Below, piece after piece: positions 51,142-60,524 of a stretch of 64,000 bases of DNA (the first letter of the stretch is position 1; each line of letters begins with the position of its first letter). A program made the translations under genes and the position numbers. The notes beneath the pieces were generated by a model that saw nothing but the letters and a program-made list of their open reading frames with translations, was not told the origin of the DNA and ran no database searches. Origin of the DNA: Paenibacillus sp. G2S3 (GTDB lineage Bacteria; Bacillota; Bacilli; Paenibacillales; Paenibacillaceae); assembly GCF_030123105.1 (NCBI RefSeq), contig NZ_CP126095.1:4774001-4838000 (forward strand). The letters run 5' to 3'.

Positions 51142-51176
51142 CTGTTCTGGTAATATCTAGGTTATTGTTCTGTTTC

Positions 51177-51734
51177 CTACGCGCGGGAAATATATTTACC
51201 TTCACGAGTATCAATGAGCAAGATGTCTTCTTCGTTGATGAACAATGGAACCTGAACACTATGTCCGGTTTCGAGCTTGGCCGATTTCGTAGCGCCTTGA
51301 GCCGTGTTACCTTTAACGCCAGGCTCAGTTTCAACAACCTTCAACTCTACGCTGGTAGGAAGGTTGATTCCGAGAATCTCACCTTTGTAACTAACGATGT
51401 TTACAGTCATGTTCTCTTTAAGGAAATTCAATTCCCATTCCAATTGCTTTTCGGACAATTCGAATTGGTCATAAGTTTCGTTATCCATGAATACATGGTC
51501 CGATCCACTTGCATACAGGTATTGTACACCGCGGTTTTCGATAATAGCACGGCCAATCGTTTCACCTGCACGGAATGTGCGCTCTACTGTGTTACCGTTA
51601 CGCAAGTTCTTAAGCTTGGAACGAACAAAAGCTGCGCCTTTACCTGGCTTAACGTGTTGGAAATCAATAACGGTAAAAATATCTCCTTCTACCTCTACGG
51701 TCAAACCTGTCTTAAAATCATTTACTGAAATCAC
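51177..51734 (-). CDS. efp: Translation elongation factor P (185 aa)
   Basis: EF-P relieves ribosomes stalled at consecutive prolines. Three beta-barrel domains are present: N-terminal KOW-like with [11 protein letters not shown], an OB middle domain, and a C-terminal OB domain with [29 protein letters not shown]. The loop-tip Lys32 in PGK is the residue modified with 5-aminopentanol in B. subtilis. The start is GTG 51734 with GGAGGG eight bases upstream. It follows the yqhT peptidase gene as in B. subtilis, but spoIIIA is no longer adjacent. Confidence 0.97.
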   Translation of the reverse strand: MISVNDFKTGLTVEVEGDIFTVIDFQHVKPGKGAAFVRSKLKNLRNGNTVERTFRAGETIGRAIIENRGVQYLYASGSDHVFMDNETYDQFELSEKQLEWELNFLKENMTVNIVSYKGEILGINLPTSVELKVVETEPGVKGNTAQGATKSAKLETGHSVQVPLFINEEDILLIDTREGKYISRA

Positions 51735-51781
51735 TAAAAATCCCTCCAAAATTCATAATTAAGCTAATACATCCCACTTAC

Positions 51782-52852
51782 TTACAGTACTGTATATTCT
51801 TTAGACGAATGGGTCAGCAGCGATATTCCGCTCTCCGTGATCACAATGTCGTCTTCAATACGTACTCCGCCAATTCCCGGCAAATAGATACCAGGCTCCA
51901 CAGTTACGACCATCCCCGGCTGCATAATATCGTCACTAAGCTTGGACAACCGCGGCCACTCATGAACTTCCATTCCAAGTCCATGACCTGTGCTGTGTCC
52001 AAATTGTTCACCATATCCGTAGCTAGCAATGATATCACGTGCCAAGGCATCACATTCCCGTCCGGTCATACCCGGTTTGATATGTGCTAAGGTATGTAGC
52101 TGAGCTTCCAGCACAATATCATAGATCTCTTTCAGCTTCGGATCCGGTGCTCCGAGAGCGATGGTTCTTGTCACATCTGAGCAATAGCCATCAAGTAATG
52201 CACCAAAATCAAGGGTAATGAATTCATTGCCTTGAATTACACGGCTGCTTGCTACGCCGTGCGGCATGGACGAACGTTCGCCTGAAGCAACAATCGTATC
52301 AAACGATGAAGAAGTTGCACCATGGGTACGCATATAAAATTCCATTTCCAAATCAACATCGCGCTCAGTCATACCCGGCTTGATCACGTTCAGAATATGA
52401 CTGAATGTAGCATCGGCCAGATCTGCTGCACGTTGCATAACCGCAAGCTCTTCCTCATCCTTGAACATACGAAGGTCTTCCACAGCTTTGGAAATTGGAA
52501 CTAACACTGCTGGCTTAAGTGCTTCTGCATATGAGGTGTACGCGCTGAATGAAACCTCATCCTGTTCGAAACCGATACGTACCTCTTTACCAGAAGGCAG
52601 AAGCTCACGAACTGTATCAATGAACTTAGTTGCATGTTCTACAACTTTAACCCCCATTGCTTGGTCCGCGGCCTGTGTCATATACCTGAAGTCAGTCAGC
52701 AGATAACAATCATCACTTGTCACCAGTACATAACCGGACGATCCGGTAAATCCACTTAAATAGCGGCGGTTATAACCGCTAGTTATCAACATTGCATCCA
52801 ATCCTTTATCCTGCAAAACCTTACGCAGCTTGGAGACACGCTTGTTACCCAT
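51782..52852 (-). CDS. papA: Xaa-Pro aminopeptidase, M24 family, YqhT/PapA type (356 aa)
   Basis: Removes an N-terminal residue preceding proline. N-terminal creatinase-like domain (AMLITSGYNRRYLSGFTGSSG) and C-terminal pita-bread metallopeptidase domain with two-metal ligands in LDFGALLDGYCSDVTRT (two Asp), GHSTGHGLGMEVHE (His) and VTVEPGIYLPGIGGVRIEDD (two Glu). ATG 52852 has GAGGAG seven bases upstream; an ATG six bases earlier overlaps the site. The papA-efp pair, with EF-P serving proline-rich proteins, is conserved across Bacillales. Confidence 0.95.
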   Translation of the reverse strand: MGNKRVSKLRKVLQDKGLDAMLITSGYNRRYLSGFTGSSGYVLVTSDDCYLLTDFRYMTQAADQAMGVKVVEHATKFIDTVRELLPSGKEVRIGFEQDEVSFSAYTSYAEALKPAVLVPISKAVEDLRMFKDEEELAVMQRAADLADATFSHILNVIKPGMTERDVDLEMEFYMRTHGATSSSFDTIVASGERSSMPHGVASSRVIQGNEFITLDFGALLDGYCSDVTRTIALGAPDPKLKEIYDIVLEAQLHTLAHIKPGMTGRECDALARDIIASYGYGEQFGHSTGHGLGMEVHEWPRLSKLSDDIMQPGMVVTVEPGIYLPGIGGVRIEDDIVITESGISLLTHSSKEYTVL

Positions 52853-52926
52853 TTTCATTCTCCTCTCGAAATAGCCACATTGTATTTTAACATAGGGATA
52901 TCCCCTTGAGAAGTTTTTTCGCGCCG

Positions 52927-53418
52927 TTAGGCAAGCGCTGTACTTTGCTCACGCTTCCGTTCGTCCGTATACTCAATTGCTGCTGTATATCCAATGAACA
53001 TTCCCCATAGTAGAAAAATGCAGAACTCACTAATGACCGTGTTCCATGGCAGCTTGAATGGGGGCTGCATAAGAAACATCTGAGAACCAGGAATAAATAT
53101 TATCGACCACCATAAAATGCCGTAGACCAGCCCAGGCCAAGGTCCTTTCAGCTTGCGCAGAAGTAGTACATAGAGCATGGAAGCGATGACTGAAAATACA
53201 ATAAACATCATATATCCCACGAAATGTCCAAACGCTGTTGTCAAAAACTCATGTCTGAAAAAAGGCTCTGCCATAAAGCCAGGACTGACTTTGGTAAAAC
53301 TTAACCAATAGACTAGCCAATGAAGCCCACCCCAAATTAATCCTGCAAAAAAACCTAATTCCAGTGCGAAAAACCAAATATTTGTATGCCCCGATTGTTG
53401 TTGATGAGATTTACTCAT
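52927..53418 (-). CDS. yqhR: YqhR-family membrane protein (163 aa)
   Basis: Four membrane helices (about residues 12-32, 55-80, 88-112 and 125-145). The family pieces FFALELGFFAGLIWGGLHWLVYW and GLVYGILWWSIIFIPG are visible. The basic ends (SKSHQQQSGH and DERKREQS) lie in the cytoplasm. In B. subtilis yqhR lies between yqhQ and the aroQ (yqhS)-yqhT-efp group; aroQ is missing here. Function unknown. It is divergent from the DUF1385 gene at 53573. Confidence 0.85.
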   Translation of the reverse strand: MSKSHQQQSGHTNIWFFALELGFFAGLIWGGLHWLVYWLSFTKVSPGFMAEPFFRHEFLTTAFGHFVGYMMFIVFSVIASMLYVLLLRKLKGPWPGLVYGILWWSIIFIPGSQMFLMQPPFKLPWNTVISEFCIFLLWGMFIGYTAAIEYTDERKREQSTALA

Positions 53419-53572
53419 GAAATTGCCTCGCTTTCTTTATTTTCAATGCCGATTTATCTCTCGCTCTCTAGAAGATAGTATGTACAGCAAAAGGCGATCC
53501 AACTAGTAATGTCTTCAAAAATTAGTTACAATGTATTATATAAATCATATTAAATACGAGAAGGTGAATTGG

Positions 53573-54571
53573 TTGTCCCAGGAAACTCCCAGTTACGGCG
53601 GCCAAGCCGTCATTGAAGGTGTCATGTTCGGCGGTAAGCATATCAATGTAACAGCCGTTCGACGTAAGAATCAGGAAATCACATTTTTAGAAGTACCCAA
53701 AAGCGATAAGAGCTGGGTCACGAAACTGCGCAAGATTCCGCTGCTTCGCGGCCTTGTCAGTATTATAGATGCCAGCGCTAAAGGCTCTAAGCACTTGAAC
53801 TATTCAGCCGAATCCTACGCTGAAGATGAATTGGAACCGGAAGAACTGGAGAAGGAAAAAGCGAAGCCGAAGAAAAAGGATGAGGGCTGGAGCCTTGGAA
53901 TGATTTTTGGTGTTGCTGTAATGGGTATTCTCTCCTTCTTGTTCGGAAAGCTCATATTTACACTTGTACCGGTATTTGTAGAGGATTTTTTATTTAAGAA
54001 TGTATTTGATAACTACGTACTGCACAACCTCATAGAAGGCGGCATCAAAATGATTCTCTTGCTGGTCTATTTATGGGCGATTTCTCAAACACCTGTGATT
54101 AAGCGATTGTTCCAGTATCACGGTGCCGAACATAAAGTCATCAGCGCTTTTGAAGCAGGCGAAGAACTGACTGTTCAGAACGTTCAGAAATACAGCCGTC
54201 TGCATTACCGCTGCGGAAGTAGCTTTATGATGCTGACGATTATCCTCGGAGTGATCATTTACTCCGTCGTCCCTTGGGATAATCTTTGGGAACGTGTAAT
54301 CCAGCGAATTATCTTGTTGCCAGTCGTAATTGGCGTATCGTTTGAAGTTCTAAAGGGAACCAATGCAGTAAGAGAAGTGCCAGGCCTTAAATATTTGGGT
54401 TACCCTGGATTGTGGCTGCAACTCCTTACAACCAAAGAGCCAAAAGACGACCAGGTAGAAGTATCTATTGCCTCTTTCAACCGTATGCGTGAGCTTGATG
54501 CTGCGATTGAAGCAAGAGGATATTCGGAGGCAAGTGTGTCAGGCGGCATATTGGATCCTGCGAAAGGATGA
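53573..54571 (+). CDS. yqhQ: DUF1385 membrane protein, YqhQ type (332 aa)
   Basis: The N-terminal YGGQAVIEGVMFGG motif and FQYHGAEHKVISAFEAGEELT in the middle are hallmarks of DUF1385. Three to five membrane helices lie between (about residues 110-140, 160-190, 220-270). A charged Lys/Glu-rich loop (about 90-115) is cytoplasmic. A TTG at 53573 with AAGGTG six bases upstream is preferred over the in-frame ATG at 53531. Homologues in actinobacteria and Firmicutes have been linked to metal and thiol balance, but the role is unsettled. It forms an operon with the next gene. Confidence 0.88.
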   Translation: MSQETPSYGGQAVIEGVMFGGKHINVTAVRRKNQEITFLEVPKSDKSWVTKLRKIPLLRGLVSIIDASAKGSKHLNYSAESYAEDELEPEELEKEKAKPKKKDEGWSLGMIFGVAVMGILSFLFGKLIFTLVPVFVEDFLFKNVFDNYVLHNLIEGGIKMILLLVYLWAISQTPVIKRLFQYHGAEHKVISAFEAGEELTVQNVQKYSRLHYRCGSSFMMLTIILGVIIYSVVPWDNLWERVIQRIILLPVVIGVSFEVLKGTNAVREVPGLKYLGYPGLWLQLLTTKEPKDDQVEVSIASFNRMRELDAAIEARGYSEASVSGGILDPAKG

Positions 54572-54578
54572 GTGATCT

Positions 54579-54920
54579 ATGATCAGGCATGCTTTAATTT
54601 TTTGGATTACGGTTACGCTTGCGATTTTCGGTTTTGTGATTGGAGTCTTGACTGAGCCCTTCTTTACGCTGTCGAAGCTGATTCTCCCCTTAGTCCTGTT
54701 AGCAATCATTTATTATGCTTACAAAAAAATGGGGCCAGGCAAATACGCTCGTAGCAGCAGTGGATCTAAGGTTAAAGTGAAGCCTTCCCAGAAGACCATG
54801 TCAAAGGTAGCAGGAATTCGCAAGACTCAAGCTGCACCAGGCAAACGCAAAAGCTATCCTTTCCAAGTGATCGAAGGAAGTAAAGGGAAAAATGATGATC
54901 AGCTTCCGAAGTATCACTAA
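54579..54920 (+). CDS. Small membrane protein, YqhP-like position (113 aa)
   Basis: Two N-terminal membrane helices (about residues 5-25 and 30-47, ALIFWITVTLAIFGFVIGVL and LILPLVLLAIIYYAY) are followed by a basic, Lys/Ser-rich tail of 60 residues that should lie in the cytoplasm. It starts seven bases after yqhQ. By position it corresponds to B. subtilis yqhP, though I cannot confirm homology by eye. A terminator follows. Function unknown. Confidence 0.8.
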   Translation: MIRHALIFWITVTLAIFGFVIGVLTEPFFTLSKLILPLVLLAIIYYAYKKMGPGKYARSSSGSKVKVKPSQKTMSKVAGIRKTQAAPGKRKSYPFQVIEGSKGKNDDQLPKYH

Positions 54921-54935
54921 CTTCACAAGAACTCC

Positions 54936-54979
54936 AAAAAGCATCTCCACGTTTTAAATAACGTGCGGGATGCTTTTTT
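54936..54979. terminator. Bidirectional terminator between yqhP-like and patatin genes
   Basis: AAAAAGCATC with CCACGTT (54936-54953) pairs with AACGTG and GATGCTTTTTT (54960-54979). It serves both converging genes. Confidence 0.88.
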
Positions 54980-55001
54980 CTACTATGGATGCTGCCGCTC
55001 G

Positions 55002-55931
55002 TTATCTTGGTCGCCACTCCTTAAAGAAATCTTCTCCTGCTTTAAGTCCAGCAGCATACAATTCATCGCTTTGCGCTTTTGTAATTTCAAACTGAGTCGT
55101 CCCAATCCCTAGCGTAGGAATTTTTACCGTACGAACAAATTTATCCCCTTCAATAAACTTCTCATCATGAGCAGAGAGCATGGTAGTTACCATAGCCTGA
55201 AGCATACTGAATGGCCCTCTAATTTTATGAGGCAGTGGATCGGTCTTACCTACCGTTTGATAACCTACCGTAGGAATTCTGCTCCCTGGTTGTTTGCCCC
55301 CATTATTCTTGCCGTCAAATAGCCACAAAGGGAAATTACTCAAGAGCCCACCATCCACTACATACACAAACTGCTCGGCAAAAGACTTCCCTCTTGCCGC
55401 TTGCCCGTTTAGCCTTAGCATCACAGGATCAAAAAAATATGGAATGCTGCAGCTCATTCGCACTGCCTTTGCCACTTCAAAATGCTCCGGAGAGAGCCCA
55501 TATTGCTCCAAGCCATCTGGCAAGACCAATATCCTTCCATTTGTGATATCGGATGCGATGATAGATAATTTACCGGCAGGCAGATCACGGAAGGTGATGA
55601 TACCCTTTTTCAGTAATAATGCTCTTATCCAGGACTCCAAGGCTTCCCCAGAATATAATCCTTTCTTCAATAACACTCGCAGCGCAGGACCAACGATAGC
55701 CGTATTGTAAATCGGACCTCGCTTCAGAAACGATGAAAAGGATGTTCCTTGGATTATCCGACACATTTCCTCCCCTTCATAGCCCGCTGCTAGTAAAGTG
55801 GCTACAATCGAACCCGAGGAGCTTCCTGCTACCCTTTTAAAAGTCCGGCCAGCCCTTTCTGTAGCTTCGACTGCTCCCGCAAGTGAAATCCCCTTTACGC
55901 CTCCTCCTTCAAATACTGCGTTAATCTCCAT
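55002..55931 (-). CDS. yqhO: Patatin-like phospholipase, YqhO type (309 aa)
   Basis: A Ser-Asp dyad lipid acyl hydrolase. The oxyanion loop is GGGVKGISLAGA (about residues 9-20), the nucleophile elbow is GSSSGS (about 36-41), and the catalytic Asp lies in VVDGGLLSNFPLWLF. There is no signal peptide, so it acts in the cytoplasm or at the inner membrane face. ATG 55931 has GGGGG ten bases upstream; a longer frame to 55955 lacks a site. It is in the B. subtilis order near mntR and the yqh genes. Substrate unknown. Confidence 0.92.
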   Translation of the reverse strand: MEINAVFEGGGVKGISLAGAVEATERAGRTFKRVAGSSSGSIVATLLAAGYEGEEMCRIIQGTSFSSFLKRGPIYNTAIVGPALRVLLKKGLYSGEALESWIRALLLKKGIITFRDLPAGKLSIIASDITNGRILVLPDGLEQYGLSPEHFEVAKAVRMSCSIPYFFDPVMLRLNGQAARGKSFAEQFVYVVDGGLLSNFPLWLFDGKNNGGKQPGSRIPTVGYQTVGKTDPLPHKIRGPFSMLQAMVTTMLSAHDEKFIEGDKFVRTVKIPTLGIGTTQFEITKAQSDELYAAGLKAGEDFFKEWRPR

Positions 55932-56022
55932 ACAGACAAATCCCCCGTTTCTCATAGATTCTATTGCTTATCTATGAGCACGGGGGAACATTCATGACTC
56001 CTTATGAATAACAGCTAAACTA

Positions 56023-57654
56023 TTAGGACTTAAAATAAAAGGTCAACAAGCTCGACAAGCCGAACGGATTGCGGACTACGACATCATTTGCTCTAAACAT
56101 AATACTACCTGCAACCTCTTCATACTTCTCATTATATTTGAGCTGATTAATAATTTGATCTCCACTTTGCCATTCTGCCTTTTGGTCACTTGCTCCGACC
56201 TTATATCCGGCTAGCCCGATGTAGAGCTTAACGTTTGTATTCTCGACTTCTTTTACCCACCAATCTACTAACTTATCATAACGAGCTGTGCTAAAGGACA
56301 AACTCCAATAAATTTGCGGCGCGACATAATCAATCCAGCCCTGCTTAATCCATGTCCGAACATCCGCATACATGCTGTCATAAGCAGATACTCCTGCCGT
56401 GGTATCCGAACCTGTGCTATCATTTTTAATATTTCGCCATACTCCAAAAGGACTGATCCCATAAGAAGCCTTCGGTTTCACCTTATGAATCTGTTCTCCC
56501 AGCTGACGGACAAATTCGTTAATATTATCCCGGCGCCAATCAGCTTTAGAAAGATTGTTCGTATTGTAGGTCTTATAAGCAGCATCATCGGCAAAAGTAA
56601 CATTTGAAGGATAAAAGTAATCATCCAAATGGACGCCATCAATATCGTAACCTTTAACCACTTCCATCACCGTGTCGATGATATGTTGACGAGCCTCCGG
56701 AATACCTGGATTAATGTATTTCTTACCATCGGCATTCACAATCCATTCTGGATGTGCTTTTGCCACATGGTTACTCGCTAAAGCTGAAGTGGAAGCATCC
56801 GTTGTTGCACGGAATGGATTGAACCAAGCATGAAACTGCATGCCGCGGGAATGCGCAGCACTGACCATGTAGCTTAAAGGATCATATCCCGGATTCTTCC
56901 CTTGTGTACCCGTCAATACCTTAGACCAAGGCACTAATGTCGATGGATAAAGACTGTCTGCTGAAGGTCTAACCTGAACAAATACAGCGTTAAAGCCTAC
57001 AGCCTTTAGCTTGTCTAACAGATTATCAAACTCCTGCTTTTGTTTCGCTTCATTTCCCGCCGAAGACGTTGAAGGCCAGTCCAGATTAAATACAGTAGAG
57101 ATCCAGGCCCCCTTCATCTCCTTACCAGTCGATCCACCAGGGATAGTAGGTAGCGTTGGCAGGGTTGGTACTGTTGGCGTCGTTGGTGTTTCTGGATCGA
57201 CAGATTGTGGCGGTTCAGTGTTGGAGAACAAGGAAATATGCTTATTAACCTGATCCCATAACACCTGCAGTCCCAATTGCTCACTTACAAAACGAATCGG
57301 TACCATTACCCGCCCCTGCTTAATCTGCACGGATGTATCCAGCGCTACCGAAGCATCGTTCACCCATGCATTTTTCTGACCGCTAGTCAGCTTGAGGACC
57401 GTATCGCCTTGAGTAATCGTTACAGTCTTACTATTTTGATTCCATACTACCCCGGCATTTAATCCTTTACTGATCACACTAATTGGCACCATCGTTACAT
57501 TGGAAGTTGTGATATACGGGGGCACATCACTAACAAGTGCCTCTCCATCCAGTTCAATGGTAATTTGCACCGCTGCCGCGCGTGCACCAGGAGACCATAA
57601 AGGCAGAAACAACATAAGTACTAACAAGCTCAACATCCATTTACGATAATTCAT
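56023..57654 (-). CDS. Secreted GHL10/DUF187 glycoside hydrolase-like protein with stalk domain (543 aa)
   Basis: A signal peptide (about residues 1-26) precedes a copper-amine-oxidase-like stalk domain (about 30-145, with QGRVMVPIRFVSEQLGL), a Pro/Thr linker (150-172, PTTPTVPTLPTLPTIP), and a GHL10 TIM barrel: KGAWISTVFNLDWPS, NAVFVQVRPSADSLYPS, MQFHAWFNPFRA, YDIDGVHLDDYFYP, SYGISPFGVWRN. The family includes B. subtilis YngK and is related to lipoproteins thought to act on cell-wall or surface glycans. The DDYFYP aspartates are probably catalytic. It splits patatin from mntR and is probably a lineage insertion. Confidence 0.9.
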   Translation of the reverse strand: MNYRKWMLSLLVLMLFLPLWSPGARAAAVQITIELDGEALVSDVPPYITTSNVTMVPISVISKGLNAGVVWNQNSKTVTITQGDTVLKLTSGQKNAWVNDASVALDTSVQIKQGRVMVPIRFVSEQLGLQVLWDQVNKHISLFSNTEPPQSVDPETPTTPTVPTLPTLPTIPGGSTGKEMKGAWISTVFNLDWPSTSSAGNEAKQKQEFDNLLDKLKAVGFNAVFVQVRPSADSLYPSTLVPWSKVLTGTQGKNPGYDPLSYMVSAAHSRGMQFHAWFNPFRATTDASTSALASNHVAKAHPEWIVNADGKKYINPGIPEARQHIIDTVMEVVKGYDIDGVHLDDYFYPSNVTFADDAAYKTYNTNNLSKADWRRDNINEFVRQLGEQIHKVKPKASYGISPFGVWRNIKNDSTGSDTTAGVSAYDSMYADVRTWIKQGWIDYVAPQIYWSLSFSTARYDKLVDWWVKEVENTNVKLYIGLAGYKVGASDQKAEWQSGDQIINQLKYNEKYEEVAGSIMFRANDVVVRNPFGLSSLLTFYFKS

Positions 57655-57957
57655 AATTCCTCCCCAAATCTAAAAAATATGTATCCAAAAAAAGAAAAAA
57701 CGGATAAATCCTTCATGCAGATGAGAGAATGCCTCCTTCAAAAAAGGCGGTGTCTGTCTCTGCAAAAAATATAAGAAGTATCGAATAATGCTCATACTCT
57801 CTTATATTTTAAAAAGGACTGTATCCGTTTTGACGCTAAAAACTGGGAAAGGTTGCACTAAACAAAATAGAAACGGCTATACTATCCACTAATTATGCTC
57901 ACGAAAGCCTTGCTGCGCATAACTTTTAGGACAGTATCCGTTTCGGGAAAAAACATT
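57655..57957. repeat. Intergenic region with hairpin and two GGACNGTATCCG elements
   Basis: AAAATATAAGAAGTAT near 57765-57781 pairs with ATACTCTCTTATATTTT near 57793-57810 (one bulge). GGACTGTATCCGTTTT occurs near 57817 and GGACAGTATCCGTTTC near 57931, and a shorter AACGGAT lies near 57690. No gene is seen. The second element directly precedes the end of mntR. Confidence 0.55.
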
Positions 57958-58383
57958 TCAGGATTCGCTTGCCAGTTCGTTGTGAATCGCATATAAAGTC
58001 TGTACACGTTCTTCGTCGCGGCGGAAATATTCTACCAACGTTTCAATACGCGTAATCGAATCCCAACTTAAGTGATGCTCAATTCCTTCAACATCATTAT
58101 AAATGTATTCCTGCTGTACTCCGATCAATCCGAGGAATTCCTCCAATAGTTGATGACGATCAACTAGACGTTTTCCTACTTTTTTCCCTTTGTTGGTTAG
58201 GACAAGCCCACGATATTTCTCATAGATGAGATATTCGTCCTTATCCAGTTTTTGGATCATCTTGGTCACAGAGGAGGGGTGTACTTCCAGTCCCTCGGCA
58301 ATATCCGAGACCCGCGCATAACCCTTCTCATCTATGAGCTTGTATATGCGCTCCAAATAATCCTCCATGCTGGGTGTTGGCAT
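57958..58383 (-). CDS. mntR: Manganese-responsive regulator MntR (141 aa)
   Basis: A DtxR-family repressor of manganese uptake genes. Every metal ligand of B. subtilis MntR is present: Asp8, Glu11, His77, Glu99, Glu102 and His103, the last three in [11 protein letters not shown]. Asp8, rather than a Met at this place, marks manganese rather than iron specificity. The winged helix reads [22 protein letters not shown]. It is divergent from splB. No mntH or mntABCD gene is in the window, so its targets lie elsewhere. Confidence 0.97.
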   Translation of the reverse strand: MPTPSMEDYLERIYKLIDEKGYARVSDIAEGLEVHPSSVTKMIQKLDKDEYLIYEKYRGLVLTNKGKKVGKRLVDRHQLLEEFLGLIGVQQEYIYNDVEGIEHHLSWDSITRIETLVEYFRRDEERVQTLYAIHNELASES

Positions 58384-58576
58384 TAAACTTTACCTCTTTT
58401 CTATAATGAGCATGGCGCCGGGCCAAACCTTGCTCTAACAATGATACATGTTTCTAACGCACCTTGGCAAGTCCTTCAAAGGAACTTACAGATGAGTTGC
58501 ACATGTTTGCCATGCTTCTATTGGGACTGAGTTAGACATAATAAACATACTCGTCATTCAAAAGGAGCGTGAATTT

Positions 58577-59653
58577 ATGACTATAGTGACGCCAGAGCCC
58601 GCTACTGTAAAAAGACCCAGAAAACCTACTGCACTTTTTCTTCCTGAACTTGTTTTTTTCGAGCCGAATGCCTTAAATTACCCTAAAGGTGAAAAAATCA
58701 TGGAATGGGTAAAAGCTAACAATATTCCTTATCGTATGACCACATCACATAATCGTATTATGAATTTCCCCGGTGAAACGGAGGTCGAGCAATATAAAAT
58801 AGCCAAAAGAACACTTGTTGTCGGCCTGCGTAAAACTTTGAAATTTGACCAATCCAAGCCATCGGCTGATTATGCCATTCCGATCGCCACCGGCTGTATG
58901 GGTCACTGCCATTATTGCTATTTACAGACCACCTTAGGAGCAAAGCCCTACATTCGCGTATATGTAAACACAGGTGACATTATAGATGCTGCCAAAAAAT
59001 ATATCGAGGAACGCAGTCCAGAAATCACCACATTTGAAGCTGCCTGCACGTCAGATCCTCTAGGACTGGAGCATATTACCGGCTCTCTGGCAGAACTAAT
59101 TACATTTATGGCAAAAGAGCCCCTTGGCCGTCTGCGCTTTGTGACCAAATACCAACATGTTGACCCACTGCTTGCTTTGGAGCATAACGGACATACCAGA
59201 GTTCGCTTCAGCGTGAACGCAGATTATGTAATCAAAAATTTCGAGCCTGCCACCTCCCGATTTGAGGAGCGTATTGAAGCCGCTGGCAAGATAGCACGAG
59301 CAGGTTATCCACTTGGCTTTATCATCGCTCCAATTATTTGGTATGACGGCTGGCAAGAAGGCTACGCTGAGTTACTGGCCAAATTAGCTCATGCCCTCCC
59401 CCCTGAAGTTGGAAAAGGATTAACCTTCGAAATGATTCAGCATCGATTCACTAAAACCGCTAAGACGGTAATAGAGAAGCGCTACCCCAAATCCAAGCTT
59501 GAGATGGACATGGAAAAGCGCAAAAAGAAATGGGGGCGCTGGGGACAAAATAAATATGTCTATCCCGATGAACAACAAACCGCCCTGCGAGAGTTTATCA
59601 CAGAGCGGATATTCGAACATTTTCCAGAAGCAGGGATTGATTATTTCACCTAA
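58577..59653 (+). CDS. splB: Spore photoproduct lyase (358 aa)
   Basis: A radical-SAM enzyme that reverses the UV-induced spore photoproduct in DNA at germination. The [4Fe-4S] cluster motif is Cys107, Cys111 and Cys114 in CMGHCHYC, the unusual CX3CX2C also found here in known SplB. Cys157 in EAACTSDPLG corresponds to the hydrogen-donating cysteine (Cys141 in B. subtilis). Length and C-terminal part are typical. AAGGAG precedes ATG 58577. A sigma-G promoter is expected; a CATAATA lies at 58537, but I found no matching -35. Confidence 0.96.
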   Translation: MTIVTPEPATVKRPRKPTALFLPELVFFEPNALNYPKGEKIMEWVKANNIPYRMTTSHNRIMNFPGETEVEQYKIAKRTLVVGLRKTLKFDQSKPSADYAIPIATGCMGHCHYCYLQTTLGAKPYIRVYVNTGDIIDAAKKYIEERSPEITTFEAACTSDPLGLEHITGSLAELITFMAKEPLGRLRFVTKYQHVDPLLALEHNGHTRVRFSVNADYVIKNFEPATSRFEERIEAAGKIARAGYPLGFIIAPIIWYDGWQEGYAELLAKLAHALPPEVGKGLTFEMIQHRFTKTAKTVIEKRYPKSKLEMDMEKRKKKWGRWGQNKYVYPDEQQTALREFITERIFEHFPEAGIDYFT

Positions 59654-59660
59654 CCTTATC

Positions 59661-59715
59661 AAGCATAAACACCTTCGGCGTCCTTACAAGGACCTTAGGT
59701 GTTTATGCTTATTTT
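59661..59715. terminator. Bidirectional terminator between splB and ccdA
   Basis: AAGCATAAACACCT (59661-59674) is the exact complement of AGGTGTTTATGCTT (59697-59710), with an inner GTCCTT/AAGGAC stem. T and A runs follow on either side. Confidence 0.9.
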
Positions 59716-60429
59716 TCAAAAAATGAGCCAATCAGGTGTGATTCCCTGCAGCCAGACTGTGATCCGAAACATTTGATCCGTAAAGAGCAAAACGCCCATA
59801 AATACCATGAGAACACCACCAATCTTCATTAGCGCATTCGAATACTTAAGGATACGTCTGGCCCCACCAAGAAAGAAGGCTAAGACAAAGAAGGGTAGCG
59901 CAAACCCGATGCTATAAGCCGTAATCAATGTGAACCAAGTGCCAGGCTCGCTTGCGGAAAGTGCGATAATCGCGGTCAGAATCGGACCGATGCATGGAGA
60001 CCAGCCCGCTGAAAAACCGATCCCAAAAATAAACGATCCCACATAACCCGCCGGCTTCCATTTTAGATCAAGCTTTCGTTCGCGAAGTAGAAATTGCGGC
60101 TGAAAGATCCCAAGCAGAAATAATCCCATCACAATAATTAGAATCGCCGATAATTGCCGAATCAGATCACGCTGTCCATTAAAAAATTGTCCGAAAAGTC
60201 CTGCGCCAAATCCCAAGGTGTAAAAAACCGCTGAAAAACCTAAAATAAATGCTAATGTATGGGTTATTGTGCGTATACGGACCTCTTTGGTATTGCTGCC
60301 TGACTTCAATTGCTGAACGGATAATCCGGTAATATACGATAAATAAGAGGGATAAAGCGGTAAACAGCAAGGTGATATAAACGATGCTACCCCTGCTGCT
60401 AAGGCTATTCCTACATTGATATTAGACAA
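59716..60429 (-). CDS. ccdA: Cytochrome c biogenesis protein CcdA (237 aa)
   Basis: A thiol-electron carrier in the membrane, needed for cytochrome c maturation and, in Bacillus, spore cortex synthesis. Six helices are visible. The two redox cysteine motifs are SPCCLPLYPSYLSYITG (about residues 19-35) and GFSAGWSPCIGPILTA (about 137-152). An extra Cys sits next to the first. Loop 1 is charged (KSGSNTKEVRIRT). It is alone, without resB/resC partners nearby. Start ATG 60429, MSNINVGIAL. Confidence 0.94.
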   Translation of the reverse strand: MSNINVGIALAAGVASFISPCCLPLYPSYLSYITGLSVQQLKSGSNTKEVRIRTITHTLAFILGFSAVFYTLGFGAGLFGQFFNGQRDLIRQLSAILIIVMGLFLLGIFQPQFLLRERKLDLKWKPAGYVGSFIFGIGFSAGWSPCIGPILTAIIALSASEPGTWFTLITAYSIGFALPFFVLAFFLGGARRILKYSNALMKIGGVLMVFMGVLLFTDQMFRITVWLQGITPDWLIF

Positions 60430-60524
60430 GGTAGCGGCTCTCCTTCCAGCATTCGAGTCACTTCAAGGAAATATTTGTAGCTTTTTCATGTAAAAAAATG
60501 CATACCCTATATTTTATTCGCTGT

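Noticed and set aside
58500..58560. Sigma-G promoter of splB
   Set aside because: CATAATA at 58537-58543 fits a -10 box, but no -35 element at the right distance could be found, so it is not listed as a feature.
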